Source: Beverwykella pulmonaria (lineage: Eukaryota > Ascomycota > Dothideomycetes > Pleosporales > Melanommataceae). Taken from it: 64,000 nucleotides of DNA. The DNA is taken from contig BCHH01000001.1 in NCBI GenBank assembly GCA_001599595.1, positions 1,639,935 through 1,703,934 on the forward strand. Reading direction: 5' to 3'. The notes beneath the pieces were generated by a model. That model searched no databases, was not told where the DNA came from, and worked only from the letters and a program-made list of their open reading frames with translations. A program made the translations under genes and the position numbers. The first letter of the stretch is position 1, and each line of letters begins with the position of its first letter. Of this stretch, positions 47,978 through 59,122 are shown piece by piece.

Positions 47978-49384
47978 ATGACACCCTCCGCCGCCATGAT
48001 TATACGGCAGCTTGCAGCCCGGAGCGGCACCCGCCACATACACACACATCTGCCATGCTTTCCCAACTCGCCCATTGCCCCAGGCTCGCGGACCCTCGCA
48101 CGAAATTCTTTCCACCCAGCACGCCGGCTTGTATCCTCTGACATCAATTCCAACAACAATGCCTCCACCAACCGCATACCGCCGTCTCTCGAGTCCCGGT
48201 TCGACCAGCTCTTTGATGCCAGCACACCAGAAGCAATTGACCCCATAACACCTGCGGCCACTGCCCCACCCGAGCAAGCAACCGAGTTGGCAGAGACGGA
48301 GACGAGATCGGTGGCAGAGCAGTACTTCCAGTACAAGCGGCAGCGTGAGCACCACCACCACGACTACTACAACGCTAACAACACTGACAACACCCCCCAG
48401 AAAGCCTCATCGGAAAGCTAGGCTCTGACATCACACCTCACTACCAACCACACACCCTCCTGAACAACCCCCCCTCCCCCGCCGATGTTACCCTCGAGCT
48501 TCTCCTTGCGTCCGAAGCTCACCAAGGCCATGCCACGTCTCTCTGGAACCCCGCCAATGCCCGCTACATCCACGGTATACGGCAGGGCGTCCACATTATC
48601 TCACTGGAAGTTACCGCAGCCCATCTGCGCCGAGCAGCCAAAGTAGTGCAAGAGGTCTCCAGGCTGGGCGGAATGGTCCTCTTCGTCGGGACCCGCGACG
48701 GACAGGACCGCGCCGTAGTTCGGGCTGCCGAGCTGGCGAAGGGGTACCATCTATTCGAGCGTTGGATACCGGGGAGCATCACCAACGGGCAGCAGATCCT
48801 CGGCCGGTGTCGGACCAAGGTCGTGAACCAGCACGACGAGGAAGTTCCCGGATTCGAGGAACAGCTGTATGAGCGACCGGTGCTACGACCCGACCTCGTC
48901 GTTGTCCTGAACCCCTTGGAGAACTACGTCCTGCTGCACGAATGTGCCCTGAACAACATCCCCACCATCGGCGTCATCGACACCAATGCTGATCCAACCT
49001 GGGTTACATACCCTATTCCAGCCAACGACGACAGGTAATGTCTCAGAGCAACAGGGTCTATTTTTTTTTTGCCGCTAATTCTCCGGCAGTATTCGCTGTA
49101 TCCAAGTCATTGCGGGCGTACTAGGTCGGGCCGGAGAAGCCGGCCAAAAGAAGCGTCTCGAAGCCGCTGCAAGGGGCGAAATCACGTACCGCCCCGCCCA
49201 GGGTCTAGAACTACCAGGCGAAGACGAGGCTGTCACCAAGGAGAAACCCACGGTAAATGAAGCAGAGATCAGTCGAATCCTCGAATTGGCAAGGAAACAA
49301 GACGAAGAGGATGCGCTGGAAGAAAAACTCGATATGGCGAGAAATCGTGAAAGTAGTGGACGGGATCTTAAGAGTATAACATGA
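47978..49384 (+). CDS. MRP4: mitochondrial small-subunit ribosomal protein uS2m (Mrp4)
   Basis: Component of the mitoribosome small subunit. Exons 47978-48344, 48401-49034 and 49090-49384 give 431 aa; joins CAGC^AA and GACAG^T restore frame. The N-terminus is a mitochondrial presequence (MTPSAAMIIRQLAARSGTRH), then a Pro/Ala/Thr-rich extension not present in bacterial S2. The S2 core begins at SLIGKLGSDITPHYQP, with LWNPANARYIHGIRQGVHIISLE, GGMVLFVGTRDGQDRAVV, ERWIPGSITNG, RPDLVVVLNPLENYVLLHEC and [27 protein letters not shown]. A charged C-terminal extension follows. Met at 47996 is an alternative start. The first intron ends in a C-run acceptor (CACCCCCCAG). Confidence 0.93.
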
Positions 49385-49789
49385 AGTGATATGCAAAGAT
49401 AGCGGGTAGTGCATCGAGCATCGGGTTAGAGTCTTTGTATATATATGTACGATAGACGTGCGATATCGTGTTCGGGCCATGTTCTTTATTAGTCACCCTC
49501 ATATATCAGAGATTTCACATCTACAGTATCCCTAACAAGTGGAAGTGAGCACAGTTAGGAACCATTCAGTTCCTGGGGAGATATATAGACTCTACTCTAT
49601 TTTCAATAAGAAGGGGACTAAGAATTAAAGAAACATGTCTATGCCATGCAAGTCTTGCGTCTACACATGCACAAAGACTCGCGAGCGATGCTAGGCCCGA
49701 CTCCATACACATTCACGGCGCATTGCCAAAACTAGACGACGCCCCTCCTCGTCCGCTTCCCGACTAGCCCAACAGGGCGCTTGAGCGGC
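49385..49789. other. intergenic region between convergent genes
   Basis: 405 bp between the uS2m gene and the 3' end of the Csr1-like gene. It contains a short AT microsatellite near 49437-49447. Transcript ends of both genes are expected here and nothing else was found. Confidence 0.4.
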
Positions 49790-51377
49790 CTAGTCCAGAT
49801 CATCCTGGCTCGTCTCCTGCAGCGGCGGCGCTGCTGCTACCGGTGCGGGCGGCACAACATTCTCCTTCTTAGCAGCCGGATAGAAATCCAGTTTCCCATC
49901 CTCCCCAATCATCCCTATACGGTCGTAGAACGTTTTCGCCCGCACATACGGATCCAGCGTCCAGTAATTGGAGCGCAGGTCCTCGGCAATAGCATTGCGT
50001 TCTGATCTCCTTTCCTCGAGACTCGTGTCTGGCTCCGCCGCGCTCCCAGCATTAATCCAGTCCATGACCGTACTCTCGTACCTCCTGACCATCTCCGTCC
50101 GCGCCGCCTGCAGTTTCTCTCTTGTCTCCGTATCCGCCATCTTTGCATTTTCATTCGGGTCAGGCTCTACATACGTGTACTCCCACTTCTCGTCTCCGTC
50201 GAGCTCGACGGGGATTTGGGAGCGCGGGATGAAGTTGGAGAGTTCGTCGACGGTTTTCGCGAAGTGCACTTTTCCGGCCACCACCGGGTCCAGCCACCCC
50301 CGAATGATGGTCCAGATGGTGTTGAAGATCCAGGGGGCTTTGTAGACGAGGACGGCGCCAAGGGATTCAGGGTAGTTTGCTTCGAAGCATTTTATCATGA
50401 ATTTTACAGGGGTGTAGTCCTGGAAGAGGCATCAGTGAAAATGCGTGAGGATGATGTGTAGGGTGGATCTTACCATGTTTGCCATAGAGAAGCCCGTCAT
50501 GTCGAAGATGATAGTCTGAAAGCAATCATCAGCGCATGTATGTCTTGACATAGGTTGTTTGGGTACTTACCGCAGTATCGACCGGAGGCCTCAAAAGCAT
50601 CCTGGCCGTCTCAATCGTATACACGGTGAATCTTTCTAAGCTCTTCTCACTCTGCTCTCCTTGCTTGTGCAACCGCGCGCGGACAATACACATTGGCCGC
50701 CCATCCTTGTCCAGGCCGTGTAAGAAACTCTTCCCCATCCTTATCTGTGCCAAAAAGTCTTCTGCCTCTTTCTTGACTTTGGGATCATCGCTTTTACTAC
50801 TGTTGAGTGCAAACAATTCGCCATTCACTACAATGTCGTCGTCAACGTGCATATCCTCGGATCGCCAATGCATCGTCGATATCATCATGACCAGCGCTTT
50901 ATCCACGTCCCACTTCCTTGCGCGCAAAAATCGGAGTAGGAGACCATCGGGATGGTCCGACTTGACCATATTCCAGAACGTCTTTCGCAGATCTTCGGGC
51001 GCCGTGTTTGCAATGGCCGTCTTGAAGTCTTTATTCTGCCCGTGCTTGTCGTCCTCATCTGCTATGGACAACGAACTGAGATCTGACGGGGTTGCGCTGC
51101 CGGAAGGAGGATTGGAATCCGACTCGGTACCCTTGTCGCCCTTGCTCCGCTTGAACACGTGTAGACGGCTCTTCTTCTTCTCTTTCTTGCCCGACTTCTC
51201 CGGCGTGTCGCTCGTCAGAGCTGATATCGGCGTCTGCGTGCCACTGGCGCTGGGATCCTCTGAAAGGGCCTCGTATACTCCAAACACCTTCATTGTTGCC
51301 GCCCACAGCTCGCGCAGCTTGACTTCTTGTTCCGGGGTGAGTGTTCCCGGCCGGCCGGGAGGCATGTTCGGCGCCAT
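49790..51377 (-). CDS. Sec14-like CRAL-TRIO lipid-transfer protein (Csr1-like)
   Basis: Phosphatidylinositol-transfer type protein linking lipid metabolism and trafficking. Exons 51377-50571, 50515-50474 (42 nt) and 50419-49790 give 492 aa. ATG 51377 (MAPNMPPGRPGTLTPEQEVKL) is the usual start context of this family. The frame continues upstream to an ATG at 51731 through a membrane-like segment, GLFTAVVCFGLAIGGALLFP, so a longer N-terminus is possible. A Ser/Lys-rich insert is followed by CRAL-TRIO-N (LLRFLRARKWDVDKAL) and the lipid-binding domain: HGLDKDGRPMCIV, TIIFDMTGFSMANMDYTPV, KCFEANYPESLGAVLVYKAPW and IIRGWLDPVVAGKVHF. FDMTGFSMANMDYTP resembles yeast Csr1. The C-terminus is acidic and ends ETSQDDLD. 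Confidence 0.88.
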
Positions 51378-52261
51378 GACGAGGTACGAATCTGTCCGAT
51401 CCGAGTACTTAAAGTTCGACGAGGTACCGAGTTCTCCAGCGTCCTTCTTCGAGTTGTCCCTCACGAGTGGAAAGAGGAGTGCGCCGCCGATTGCAAGGCC
51501 AAAACAGACAACCGCAGTGAAGAGTCCTGTCCCGCTCTTTTTATGAGGCCCCTCCGCGCAATGATACCCACAATCGTATGCTCGATGGCTGTACACGAGA
51601 GTACGCTTGACGTTGGCTGTGAGACGGAGGTGAGACTGCTTGGTAATACGCCCAAATGGTCGATATGTAAAGGATGTCGATGTTAACAAGCTGGTTGATA
51701 TTCTCCTAGCAGTATGGACGCGGAGGCACATGTATGAGAAGAAAGAGAAGAAAAAGAAGGCTGGGGCTCAGGCACCCTGCTTATGGAAGGCACACGGGGG
51801 CTGTTCCTCAATGACAGCTTCTGCGGGATCCCGGCAGAGTCGGAGGGGCGGAGCAGTAATTTGTGCGAGCGCGCGCGGCAGAGGACTCGGGGTACGGGGT
51901 TGTGATATCTGGGCTGGAGGGCATTCGTGTGAGACTGACGAGTCCGCCCAATGAGTCGTCAACCGCGCACCGCCATGTCGTGGCGACAAGAATCCAGTGC
52001 TCGTCGCACCTTCCGTCATAGAGGTCGACGCTGAATGCGGGTTAGCTCCAACTTCCCCACCACAGCTTCCTCGTCGCGATACACGTGCTCTGGGAGCGAA
52101 ACAACAACCACCTCTAATTCTCGACCGCGTTGATCCAACCTGATGGGCCGCCTTCTTGGTCAATTCGACGCGTGAATAGCATTGTGCACGCATTCAATTG
52201 TCCCTCCAACCCAACTCAACTCAACTCAAACAATCACCACCCCACCACCACGAGCCCCAAA
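51378..52261. promoter_or_regulatory. divergent upstream region of the Csr1-like and DAM1 genes
   Basis: 884 bp. The left part (to 51731) may be a coding N-terminal extension of the Csr1-like gene; the remainder shows only chance frames. Just before the DAM1 ATG is a CAACTCAACTCAA pyrimidine/adenine tract typical of a fungal leader. Confidence 0.4.
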
Positions 52262-53047
52262 ATGACATCCACTACGCCCCCCTCCGAGCCTACCAACCGC
52301 CGCACGCGTTCCAAATCACCTCGTTCGCGCCCAACAACGCCCCTCCGCCCCTCCTCGCGCTCCTCCCTCCGCAACTCGGCGTCACGCGCCCGAGGCTCCC
52401 ACGGATCGGAAGCCTCCCCCCTCGAGAACCTCGAAGGCCCCTTCGCGGAGCTCAGCGACGCAATGGCCGACCTCGAAGCCAACTTTATGCAGCTCCAACT
52501 CATGCACGAGAGTTTGGCACGGTTCTCAGAGAGCTTTGCGGGGTTCCTGTATGGGCTGAATATGAATGCTTTTTGTGTGGATTTCCCTGAGGTGAGACAC
52601 AGCAATCACAGTACTCTGTACATACGAGTTAGATATTGGGATGCTAATAGGATGGTGGTGGTACAGACGCCCATTCCTGAATCCTTCAAACGGCCCCAGA
52701 ACAACCCCAATGCCAGCACCGACCCTTCGCTCTCCTCCTCGCTGAACCGACATCCTAACTCGCAAGGCTACGAAGTTGACATGGAGGCCACCTTCCTAAC
52801 GACCGATACCTCATTCGTGGATAACCCGCCTAGTAGCAAGGCTTCGAAGTTCTCCACTCCGGCGCCACCTCCGGCGGGCAAGACGTCTGGGATTCCTGCG
52901 AGAGGGAGGGGAGGTATACCGAGAGCAGGTGGGAGGGGTGGTGGGATTCCTGTGCGTGGAGGAGGGGTAGGAAGGGGTACGAGGGGCGGGAGCGGGATTG
53001 GGAGAGGTGGGGCAACTACAGCAGGGAGAGGGAGAGCACTGCGGTAG
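52262..53047 (+). CDS. DAM1: DASH complex subunit Dam1
   Basis: Outer-kinetochore protein that couples chromosomes to microtubules as part of the fungus-specific DASH ring. Exons 52262-52591 and 52667-53047 join as GAG^ACG to give 236 aa. A Ser/Pro/Arg-rich N-terminus with SRPTTPLRPSSRSSLR precedes the Dam1 domain: PLENLEGPFAELSDAMADLE, QLQLMHESLARFSESFAGFL and YGLNMNAFCVDFPETPIPESF. The C-terminus is disordered and ends in a Gly/Arg-rich repeat tail (GIPARGRGG, GGRGGGIPVRGGG, GRGGATTAGRGRALR). The domain text is diagnostic. The GR-rich tail could bind RNA, tubulin or be methylated, which is inference. Confidence 0.93.
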   Translation: MTSTTPPSEPTNRRTRSKSPRSRPTTPLRPSSRSSLRNSASRARGSHGSEASPLENLEGPFAELSDAMADLEANFMQLQLMHESLARFSESFAGFLYGLNMNAFCVDFPEVRHSNHSTLYIRVRYWDANRMVVVQTPIPESFKRPQNNPNASTDPSLSSSLNRHPNSQGYEVDMEATFLTTDTSFVDNPPSSKASKFSTPAPPPAGKTSGIPARGRGGIPRAGGRGGGIPVRGGGVGRGTRGGSGIGRGGATTAGRGRALR

Positions 53048-53684
53048 AGTATCAAAAACCGGACGATGGGATAGGAACGAGAGATGCCACATTTTGGAGT
53101 TGATTGACTTTATAAACCCAACTACCTGCCTCTACTACAGAGTTTTGTATACGTATATATTGTCGTTGAGTAGATATGATAGGGTAGTACGGGCTGTATC
53201 AGTCCTAGGGGCACCGCCCCTCGTCACCAGAATAGCAAGATCAAGGAATGCGACATAGATTATGCTCGCAAAACCGACAGTATATTCATAGCGATCGTAA
53301 TTCGTCCTCTCCCACTTTAGGACGCTACAATAATGTCCTTCAACTCACTAATTCAAATCATCGATCAACCAAGTCCCAAATCCGTCATAAGCAATTTGTT
53401 CGTCGGACTCCGTCCTCATTAACATTACCACTATTCCCACTTCAAAAGTCATAACCGAATTGTAAATGCAGCAATCCCAGGTCGCTTCGCCGTCCATGAG
53501 AGGGGTATCACCGCAGTGGTATCATAAAGCAAAGCAAAAAGACTCAGAAAAGAATGGAGGAAAGGAAGAAACGGAAGTGAGGTCCCTTTCTTCGCTGTGC
53601 GGCTTGAACTTCGCAGCGATAGGTCGTCGAGACCTCGTTGGATGGAGGGAGAGGGGAAACAAGTCCCTGGACACGAGAATGTGT
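53048..53684. other. intergenic region between convergent genes
   Basis: 637 bp between DAM1 and the 3' end of the Ytp1-like gene. Short frames on both strands have no motifs. It presumably holds both terminators. Confidence 0.4.
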
Positions 53685-55594
53685 TCAAGCCAGAACGCTG
53701 GCGCTACTCTTCGCAAACAGGCTGGTGTTTTCCTTCCTCAGGGCCCAGCCTTTGATGGCGATCAACACCGTGGTCCATGCCATGATGAGCGAAGTAAGGC
53801 CCATAGTGACGGTGAAGGTGAACATGGCGTCGAGATGGTACGACTCGAGAGCGGCGACAGTGTCCTTGTTGCTCACCATGAAGGTCAAACCGCCAGCAAC
53901 AAGGCAGAAAGCAGCAATGACCTCGGATGGGGGACGGGATGGCAGGAAGGAAGTCGGGGGCGAGATGTACATAATCATGTATGTGGCGGCTCTCGCAGCA
54001 GCGAACCCCATGAACATGCCTCCCCACTGCGAATGTATCATCGTGGAGATCTTCGAATTCTGATGATGAGAGCTCATCATTTTGCCAAGTAGAAGAATAA
54101 TGAGACCTGGTATCGGATTCATCGAGAAGCGATATTGTCGAGGTTGCTGCCATGTTTCTTGGGTGAACTGCGAAGGCGGTTGCGCCGAGAGAACATGGGT
54201 GTTGAGCAGCGCTCGTATCATTCGCGATTCGATGATCATGCCCAACTAGGCCACGTTAGTGAATGGTCGCACTACAGAAAATGGGCATCAACTCACCAAC
54301 CCTCCGCCAAAGAACATGACCGAAATGGAGACGTGCTCCAAGTCCTGGGCCGTCCACGCATCGCCCCAAGCCGCCATATGCTCCATAAAGACGTTTGTGC
54401 AGCCATAAAGAAATATGACGAATGACTCGGTAAACTCAGCCGAGGGTAAGGCCGCCCTCCGACGACCGACCATCTCCTGGGTTGGCTTCATATTCCATGC
54501 CCAACCAAGGTCGGCGAACGCTCCCATCCATCGTCCAAGGGTGAGTAAACCATATCCAAAGAAGATTCCGCCTTTGACGTAGTGCGCAAGCACATTAAAA
54601 ACCGCACCACCCTTCTGCGACGGTCTGTCAGCTCGTATCCACGATCGCAAGGGCTGCCATCAACTACTTACCCCGATGCCTCCATACACCACGGTTCCGG
54701 AGGTAATGGCGACAAAACCTTGCACTAAGGCAGTTCGCTCGATCACGATGTAGAGAATTCGCATGACCTTCAAAGGCCGACCAGCAGCGAAGCGTGCGAT
54801 GTTGCGCGAGAGAAACCGGTCCACGGACGTGTTCCGCAAGAAGCCGCGCTTTTCTGCTTCAGTGTCAAACAAATCGTCCTCTTCTTCTTGAGTGTACCTC
54901 CGCATCGTTCCAGGGAACCGGTGGTCGTCCGACTCGACGGTTGGGCTGTCAGCGCACAGTGACGCTGAATTTCGCTCAGTGCCTTGGCCTGAATCATTCG
55001 ACCATCTGGATGGATTCGGAAGCTGCGCATCCTGTACGCGCTGGTAATGGTCCATGTTTGCCGTTGTCATCTGCTGAGTTGGAATGTCCTCCTGGGAATG
55101 TGCCTTTGTCCGTCCCGTATACGCCTGGATGAGACCCATGGAGACCCATGCGAGGACGATCCATGTTATAATCCAGCCAATCTTGCTGTGGGCATTGTTC
55201 GCGTATAACTCTGGGGTCTTGTGGTTGTAGATGACACCCAGGACGAGCGCAAATGCATTGACGACGAGGAAGAGAAACTGAACAGGGAGCATAAAACGCG
55301 ACCGGGCGATGCTCAGCATCACACCTAGAGAAGTCAGCGAGTGACTTCAAGATAGTGGTGGAGCTGTGGGAACCCACCGACTGGCAGTATGACAACCCAC
55401 GCCAACACCTCTAGCCCAATATGCCAATACATCAGCGCGACATGCTCTGAAAGACTCCAGTAACTCGGCGGCACATTGTTGTTGTGCTCATTCTGTACGC
55501 CTTTGTGGTGCTCCTTGCCGTGAGCGACTACCAGAGGAAGGGCCTCGAGTAGGAGCGCTGCGGTGGCTACTGTCAGGACGCGCCCGCCTGTCAT
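53685..55594 (-). CDS. polytopic membrane protein of the Ytp1 family (DUF2427 + Ytp1)
   Basis: Multi-pass membrane protein of unknown biochemical role. Exons 55594-55378, 55324-54672, 54614-54297 and 54245-53685 give 582 aa with all joins in frame (GTCG^GT, GGG^AAG, TTG^TTG). A signal peptide or first helix ends near VVAHG, followed by a His-rich short loop. The N-terminal block (SEHVALMYWHIGLEVLAWVVILPVG) fits the DUF2427 domain. A cytosolic acidic loop with TQEEEDDLFDTEAEKRGF separates it from the C-terminal Ytp1 domain, which contains FFGYGLLTLGRWMGAFADLG, FIFLYG-type helices, SISVMFFGGGLLGMIIESR and HSQWGGMFMGFAAARAATY. About ten membrane segments are apparent. Family members are related to yeast Ytp1, which has no established activity. 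Confidence 0.87.
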
Positions 55595-57440
55595 ATAGAT
55601 TATATGGAGAGGAGTAGGTCTGCAGGTGAGTAGTACGAGATGGGGTTTGAGGCAATGTCCGAGGTGGAGGGTGACGAACAGCTGTGAGAGTAGGATGCAA
55701 GGTCGCTATTAGTGAGAGATGTCCAGGCAAGCAATGCTGAGCGCGGCCGAGCAGATGCGAGAGGGATCAAGATGGCTGAGGCGGAATGAAGCCGAGCTGT
55801 GAGGAGGGCCAGGGTGATATAGTACTGGTACAAGCACGGAAGTATCGGAGGGTGCGCACCTGGGCGCCAAACCGATTCAAGAGGCCATCACGAGAGAAGT
55901 TTTGTCAGCATCCTGAGGTGCGATCGCGACTTTCCTCAGATTTCTTTGAGCAGTGACGTGCCTAGGCAGGAAGCGGGCCCGGTCTTGGCGCAGCCCCACC
56001 CGAAAACACCGAACCACACGCCACCCGAACAATTCACAACCACCCATCACCAATGGGTGCACCCCGGCCGTACGTGCTTGACAACTGACAGGCATGCAGG
56101 AGATAACAGCAAATGCATCACACCATCCTCACGCTGTGCCTACAAAGAAAATGCGGGGGGCGGCTTCAGCCTGCATGCCGTGCTGGCCGGAACTGTGAAA
56201 AACCGGCATCAGGAAGACTCCTCCAAGCTTTTCCGCAAGGCATCTGGATGCTCATGTACGGCGGCGGCAGTCATCCGTCCATAGAATATTCTCTCTCCTC
56301 ACCATTATGCTATCTCCGGCCGAGCAACCAGTGGGTTCCGCGCGCCTCCGCTCCTATCAAAAAGCCTCATCAGCGATCGACGTCAAGTCACAACTCATAA
56401 GCTTTGTAGCGCCTTGGCAATATGTCTGATCCTGGGCCATGTTGCTCGGCCCGGGGTCACAAGGCTTTCCGCTACATCCGACATGTTGCTTGAAAACCTC
56501 AAAATGCTGCCTGGGATGAAACGCATGAAGTGTGGACACAAACGAGGTTTCCCACATGTTCCGTTTCGAAAAACCACTTGGCGCCTCGCCGCAGACTCGC
56601 TGAACAGCTCATCCACTGTGTGAGGTGGTAGGGATGGGGTTGTACTGTGTCAAGAGAGAAACTTGCCCATACTCATGTGGGCGTGGTGTTGACTCACCGA
56701 CTCGCGACGCTAGCACTTGTTGCCCAAATCACACCGCAAGCCGCACCTTTTGTGGGCATCGTTGCTCACTCGGTTTTTGATGCTTTCACCACCGCTCAGC
56801 TTGCATCATTCGTGCTGTCTTCCTCAGGCTCAGCACTTCTTCTAAAATATCATCTCTCCCACCCCTCAAAGTTTCGTAACGAAGCTTCTTCGTCTCGAGG
56901 ATTTGGACTGCAGGGATGCACAGCGATTTCGGCATATTCGGTTTGTTGAGCATCCGATATCCCTGCAGCATGCCAAAGGTTCATCGCGCATCGGTATCTG
57001 TAGGCACCGAATTTCGTGCCCGCTTTTGCCGAGGGTCACTTATCCGATGCACGAACGTTGATCAACTGTATATGGGCGACTAAAACGGGAACGCTAGCCG
57101 ATCTACCTTAATTAAACCGTCTTCCTGTTCGTTAGTCATTCCGCGGAACTTGTCGCCTTGCATGTTGGCTGCAGTGCATGTCTCGTTGCCTTCCTACCAC
57201 GGTTTAATTCGACAATCCACCAGTCGCGAATGAGCAGAGTATCAAAGAAAAGATTTATTTTCCGGCCATTCTTAAAACAACCACAACCTCGCCTTTGGCA
57301 GACGAAGTAGGGCTTGGCAGTGCTTTTTGGGGCCCTTTGGACCTCCATCTAGAATCAAGTGTAGGGACCTTCTGGAGTGGAGAGTTTTCATTTTAATCAG
57401 CTTCCTATCATTCTCAATACCATGCATTTCATGCCTCTTC
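55595..57440. other. 1.8 kb intergenic region
   Basis: Lies upstream of the Ytp1-like gene and downstream of the MDR gene, both on minus. It contains only ORFs up to about 110 codons with no motifs; some near 56414-56623 look mildly protein-like but have no context. The Ytp1-like promoter is expected just above 55594. Confidence 0.4.
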
Positions 57441-58427
57441 TCAATCCAACTTCAAGACCACCTTTCCTCTCGCGTGCCCTCCCTCCAGTTTCTCAAATGC
57501 GTCTTCATACTTCTCGAGGTCGTACACGCTATCGACCACCCCTCTACACTTGCCCTGCTCGATCAACCTCGTTATTTCACTTAACTGACCTCCGTTTGCT
57601 TCCACAATATAGTATACGCTTTTAACTTGGTCAGATATCCCCTCTGCCGGCTTCCTCGAATCAGGAGATTCGGCTACGCTGATCAGTTTCCCTTCTTTCT
57701 TAGCACATTTCCACGAATCCTCAAGAGTCTGGCCTCCAATGCAATCAAGAATCACGTCAAAGCTTCGCGCATCTTGATCCTCGCTCACCCACTTTAGCAG
57801 CTTGGTCTTCGTATAATCAAGCACCGTGTCTGCTCCGAGGCTCTTGACGAATTCGACATTGTTCGTCCCACAAGTGCCTACAACCTCGCAACCCGCTTGA
57901 TGCGCCAGCTGCACGCCCCAAAGTCCCACACCCCCGGACGCAGCCGTAACCAGCACCCTCTTTCCCCTATTCCCATCATTCCCATCAAACACCGCCTTCA
58001 ACCCCCCATGCACAAATAACCCCTGCCACGCACTCAACGCACTCAACGGCACGCTCGCCGCTTCCTCCCACTCCACATTCTTCGGCTTCAGCGCCATTTC
58101 TTTCTCGGCCGCGACGCTGATCTCCCTTGAGTTCCCTTTCCCGCTGAAGGAAGTCAGGGCGTAGATTTCGTCACCAGGGGAGAAGGCGTAGGCGCCGCCC
58201 GAGGGGTGTGGGGTAGAGGGGACAGAGAGAATGGTTCCAGCGAGATCGTAGCCCGGAATAGGTATGGAGAGGCTCAGAGGCTCGGGCCACGTGAGCTCAT
58301 CTCTGGTTAAAGCGCACGCGTGCGTGCGGATTATGTAGTAGTCTGGGTCGGATGTCGCAGTTGGTGGAGGATGGGAGGTCGTGTATGTGAGCGTCTTTGG
58401 GTCTCCGGTGCGGATGAGGGCGCGCAT
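57441..58427 (-). CDS. MDR-superfamily NAD(P)H oxidoreductase (quinone-reductase-like)
   Basis: Zinc-independent medium-chain dehydrogenase, probably reducing quinones or enones with NADPH. Intronless, 328 aa from ATG 58427 (MRALIRTGDP). The frame extends a few codons upstream without another ATG. The GroES-like N-terminal domain contains IPGYDLAGTILSV and FSPGDEIYALTSF. The Rossmann domain has VLVTAASGGVGLWGVQLAHQAGCEVVGTCG, split here as the AASGGVG dinucleotide motif, followed by SLGADTVLDY and FDVILDCIGG. No zinc-ligand cysteine cluster is present. It ends GKVVLKLD, usual for this group. It diverges from a GST gene with about 700 bp between starts, which suggests joint regulation in detoxification, by inference. 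Confidence 0.88.
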   Translation of the reverse strand: MRALIRTGDPKTLTYTTSHPPPTATSDPDYYIIRTHACALTRDELTWPEPLSLSIPIPGYDLAGTILSVPSTPHPSGGAYAFSPGDEIYALTSFSGKGNSREISVAAEKEMALKPKNVEWEEAASVPLSALSAWQGLFVHGGLKAVFDGNDGNRGKRVLVTAASGGVGLWGVQLAHQAGCEVVGTCGTNNVEFVKSLGADTVLDYTKTKLLKWVSEDQDARSFDVILDCIGGQTLEDSWKCAKKEGKLISVAESPDSRKPAEGISDQVKSVYYIVEANGGQLSEITRLIEQGKCRGVVDSVYDLEKYEDAFEKLEGGHARGKVVLKLD

Positions 58428-59122
58428 GTTGGGATTTGGTGTAGTGGCTGTCCGATGCACCGATTGTGGGAAGAGGGAAGATGGATCTTAGGAGGCTTGC
58501 AAAGTACTGCTGTATTGCCAAAAGTTTGTTTTATTATCCCAGTAAAGATGGCCTTCTCTTGATGAAATGGTATACTTGTTATATAGTCGAGGATGCCATC
58601 TCCAATCCTCGGGTAAAATCGTGTTGCTGCTTCTTTCTCCTCCCTGCAACCTGCTTACTCACTCTTCTCAACCACACTTCGGACGCATGCATTTGCAATT
58701 GGTACACATCTCCACTTCAAAGTCGTGGGCTCAAAAGTGTCCGCGAAAGGAAGGTACAGCCTGACATTCACCCACGAGTCACGACTTTGAGATGTAAGCT
58801 TTCGGCTTACCGTCCATGCGTTCTCTAGCGTTGTTGATCATTTGTCGTTTAGCCTTGCAAAAGTGAGGATCCTTGAGGGTTGAGGGGTCGAGGTTGGATT
58901 TCCCCGCTTGCGTCATGATGCGAATTGAGTCAACGCGATGGTGTGATTGGCAGATGGGTGAAGTTCCGTTTGATACTCTGGTGCATTTGTAATCTTATGC
59001 ATATTTTTGAGGGTCCAAGTCAGATTGCAATTGCCGTTTTTTCCCCAGTCAGCTATTTCTACAGCAATTACTCACAACCTACAATCCCAATAAGCGATTC
59101 TATCTATCGAAAGGAGAAAGAC
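58428..59122. promoter_or_regulatory. divergent upstream region of the MDR and GST genes
   Basis: 695 bp. It contains a short perfect hairpin GTAAGC-TTTCG-GCTTAC near 58794-58810. No gene was found. Both promoters are expected here. Confidence 0.4.
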
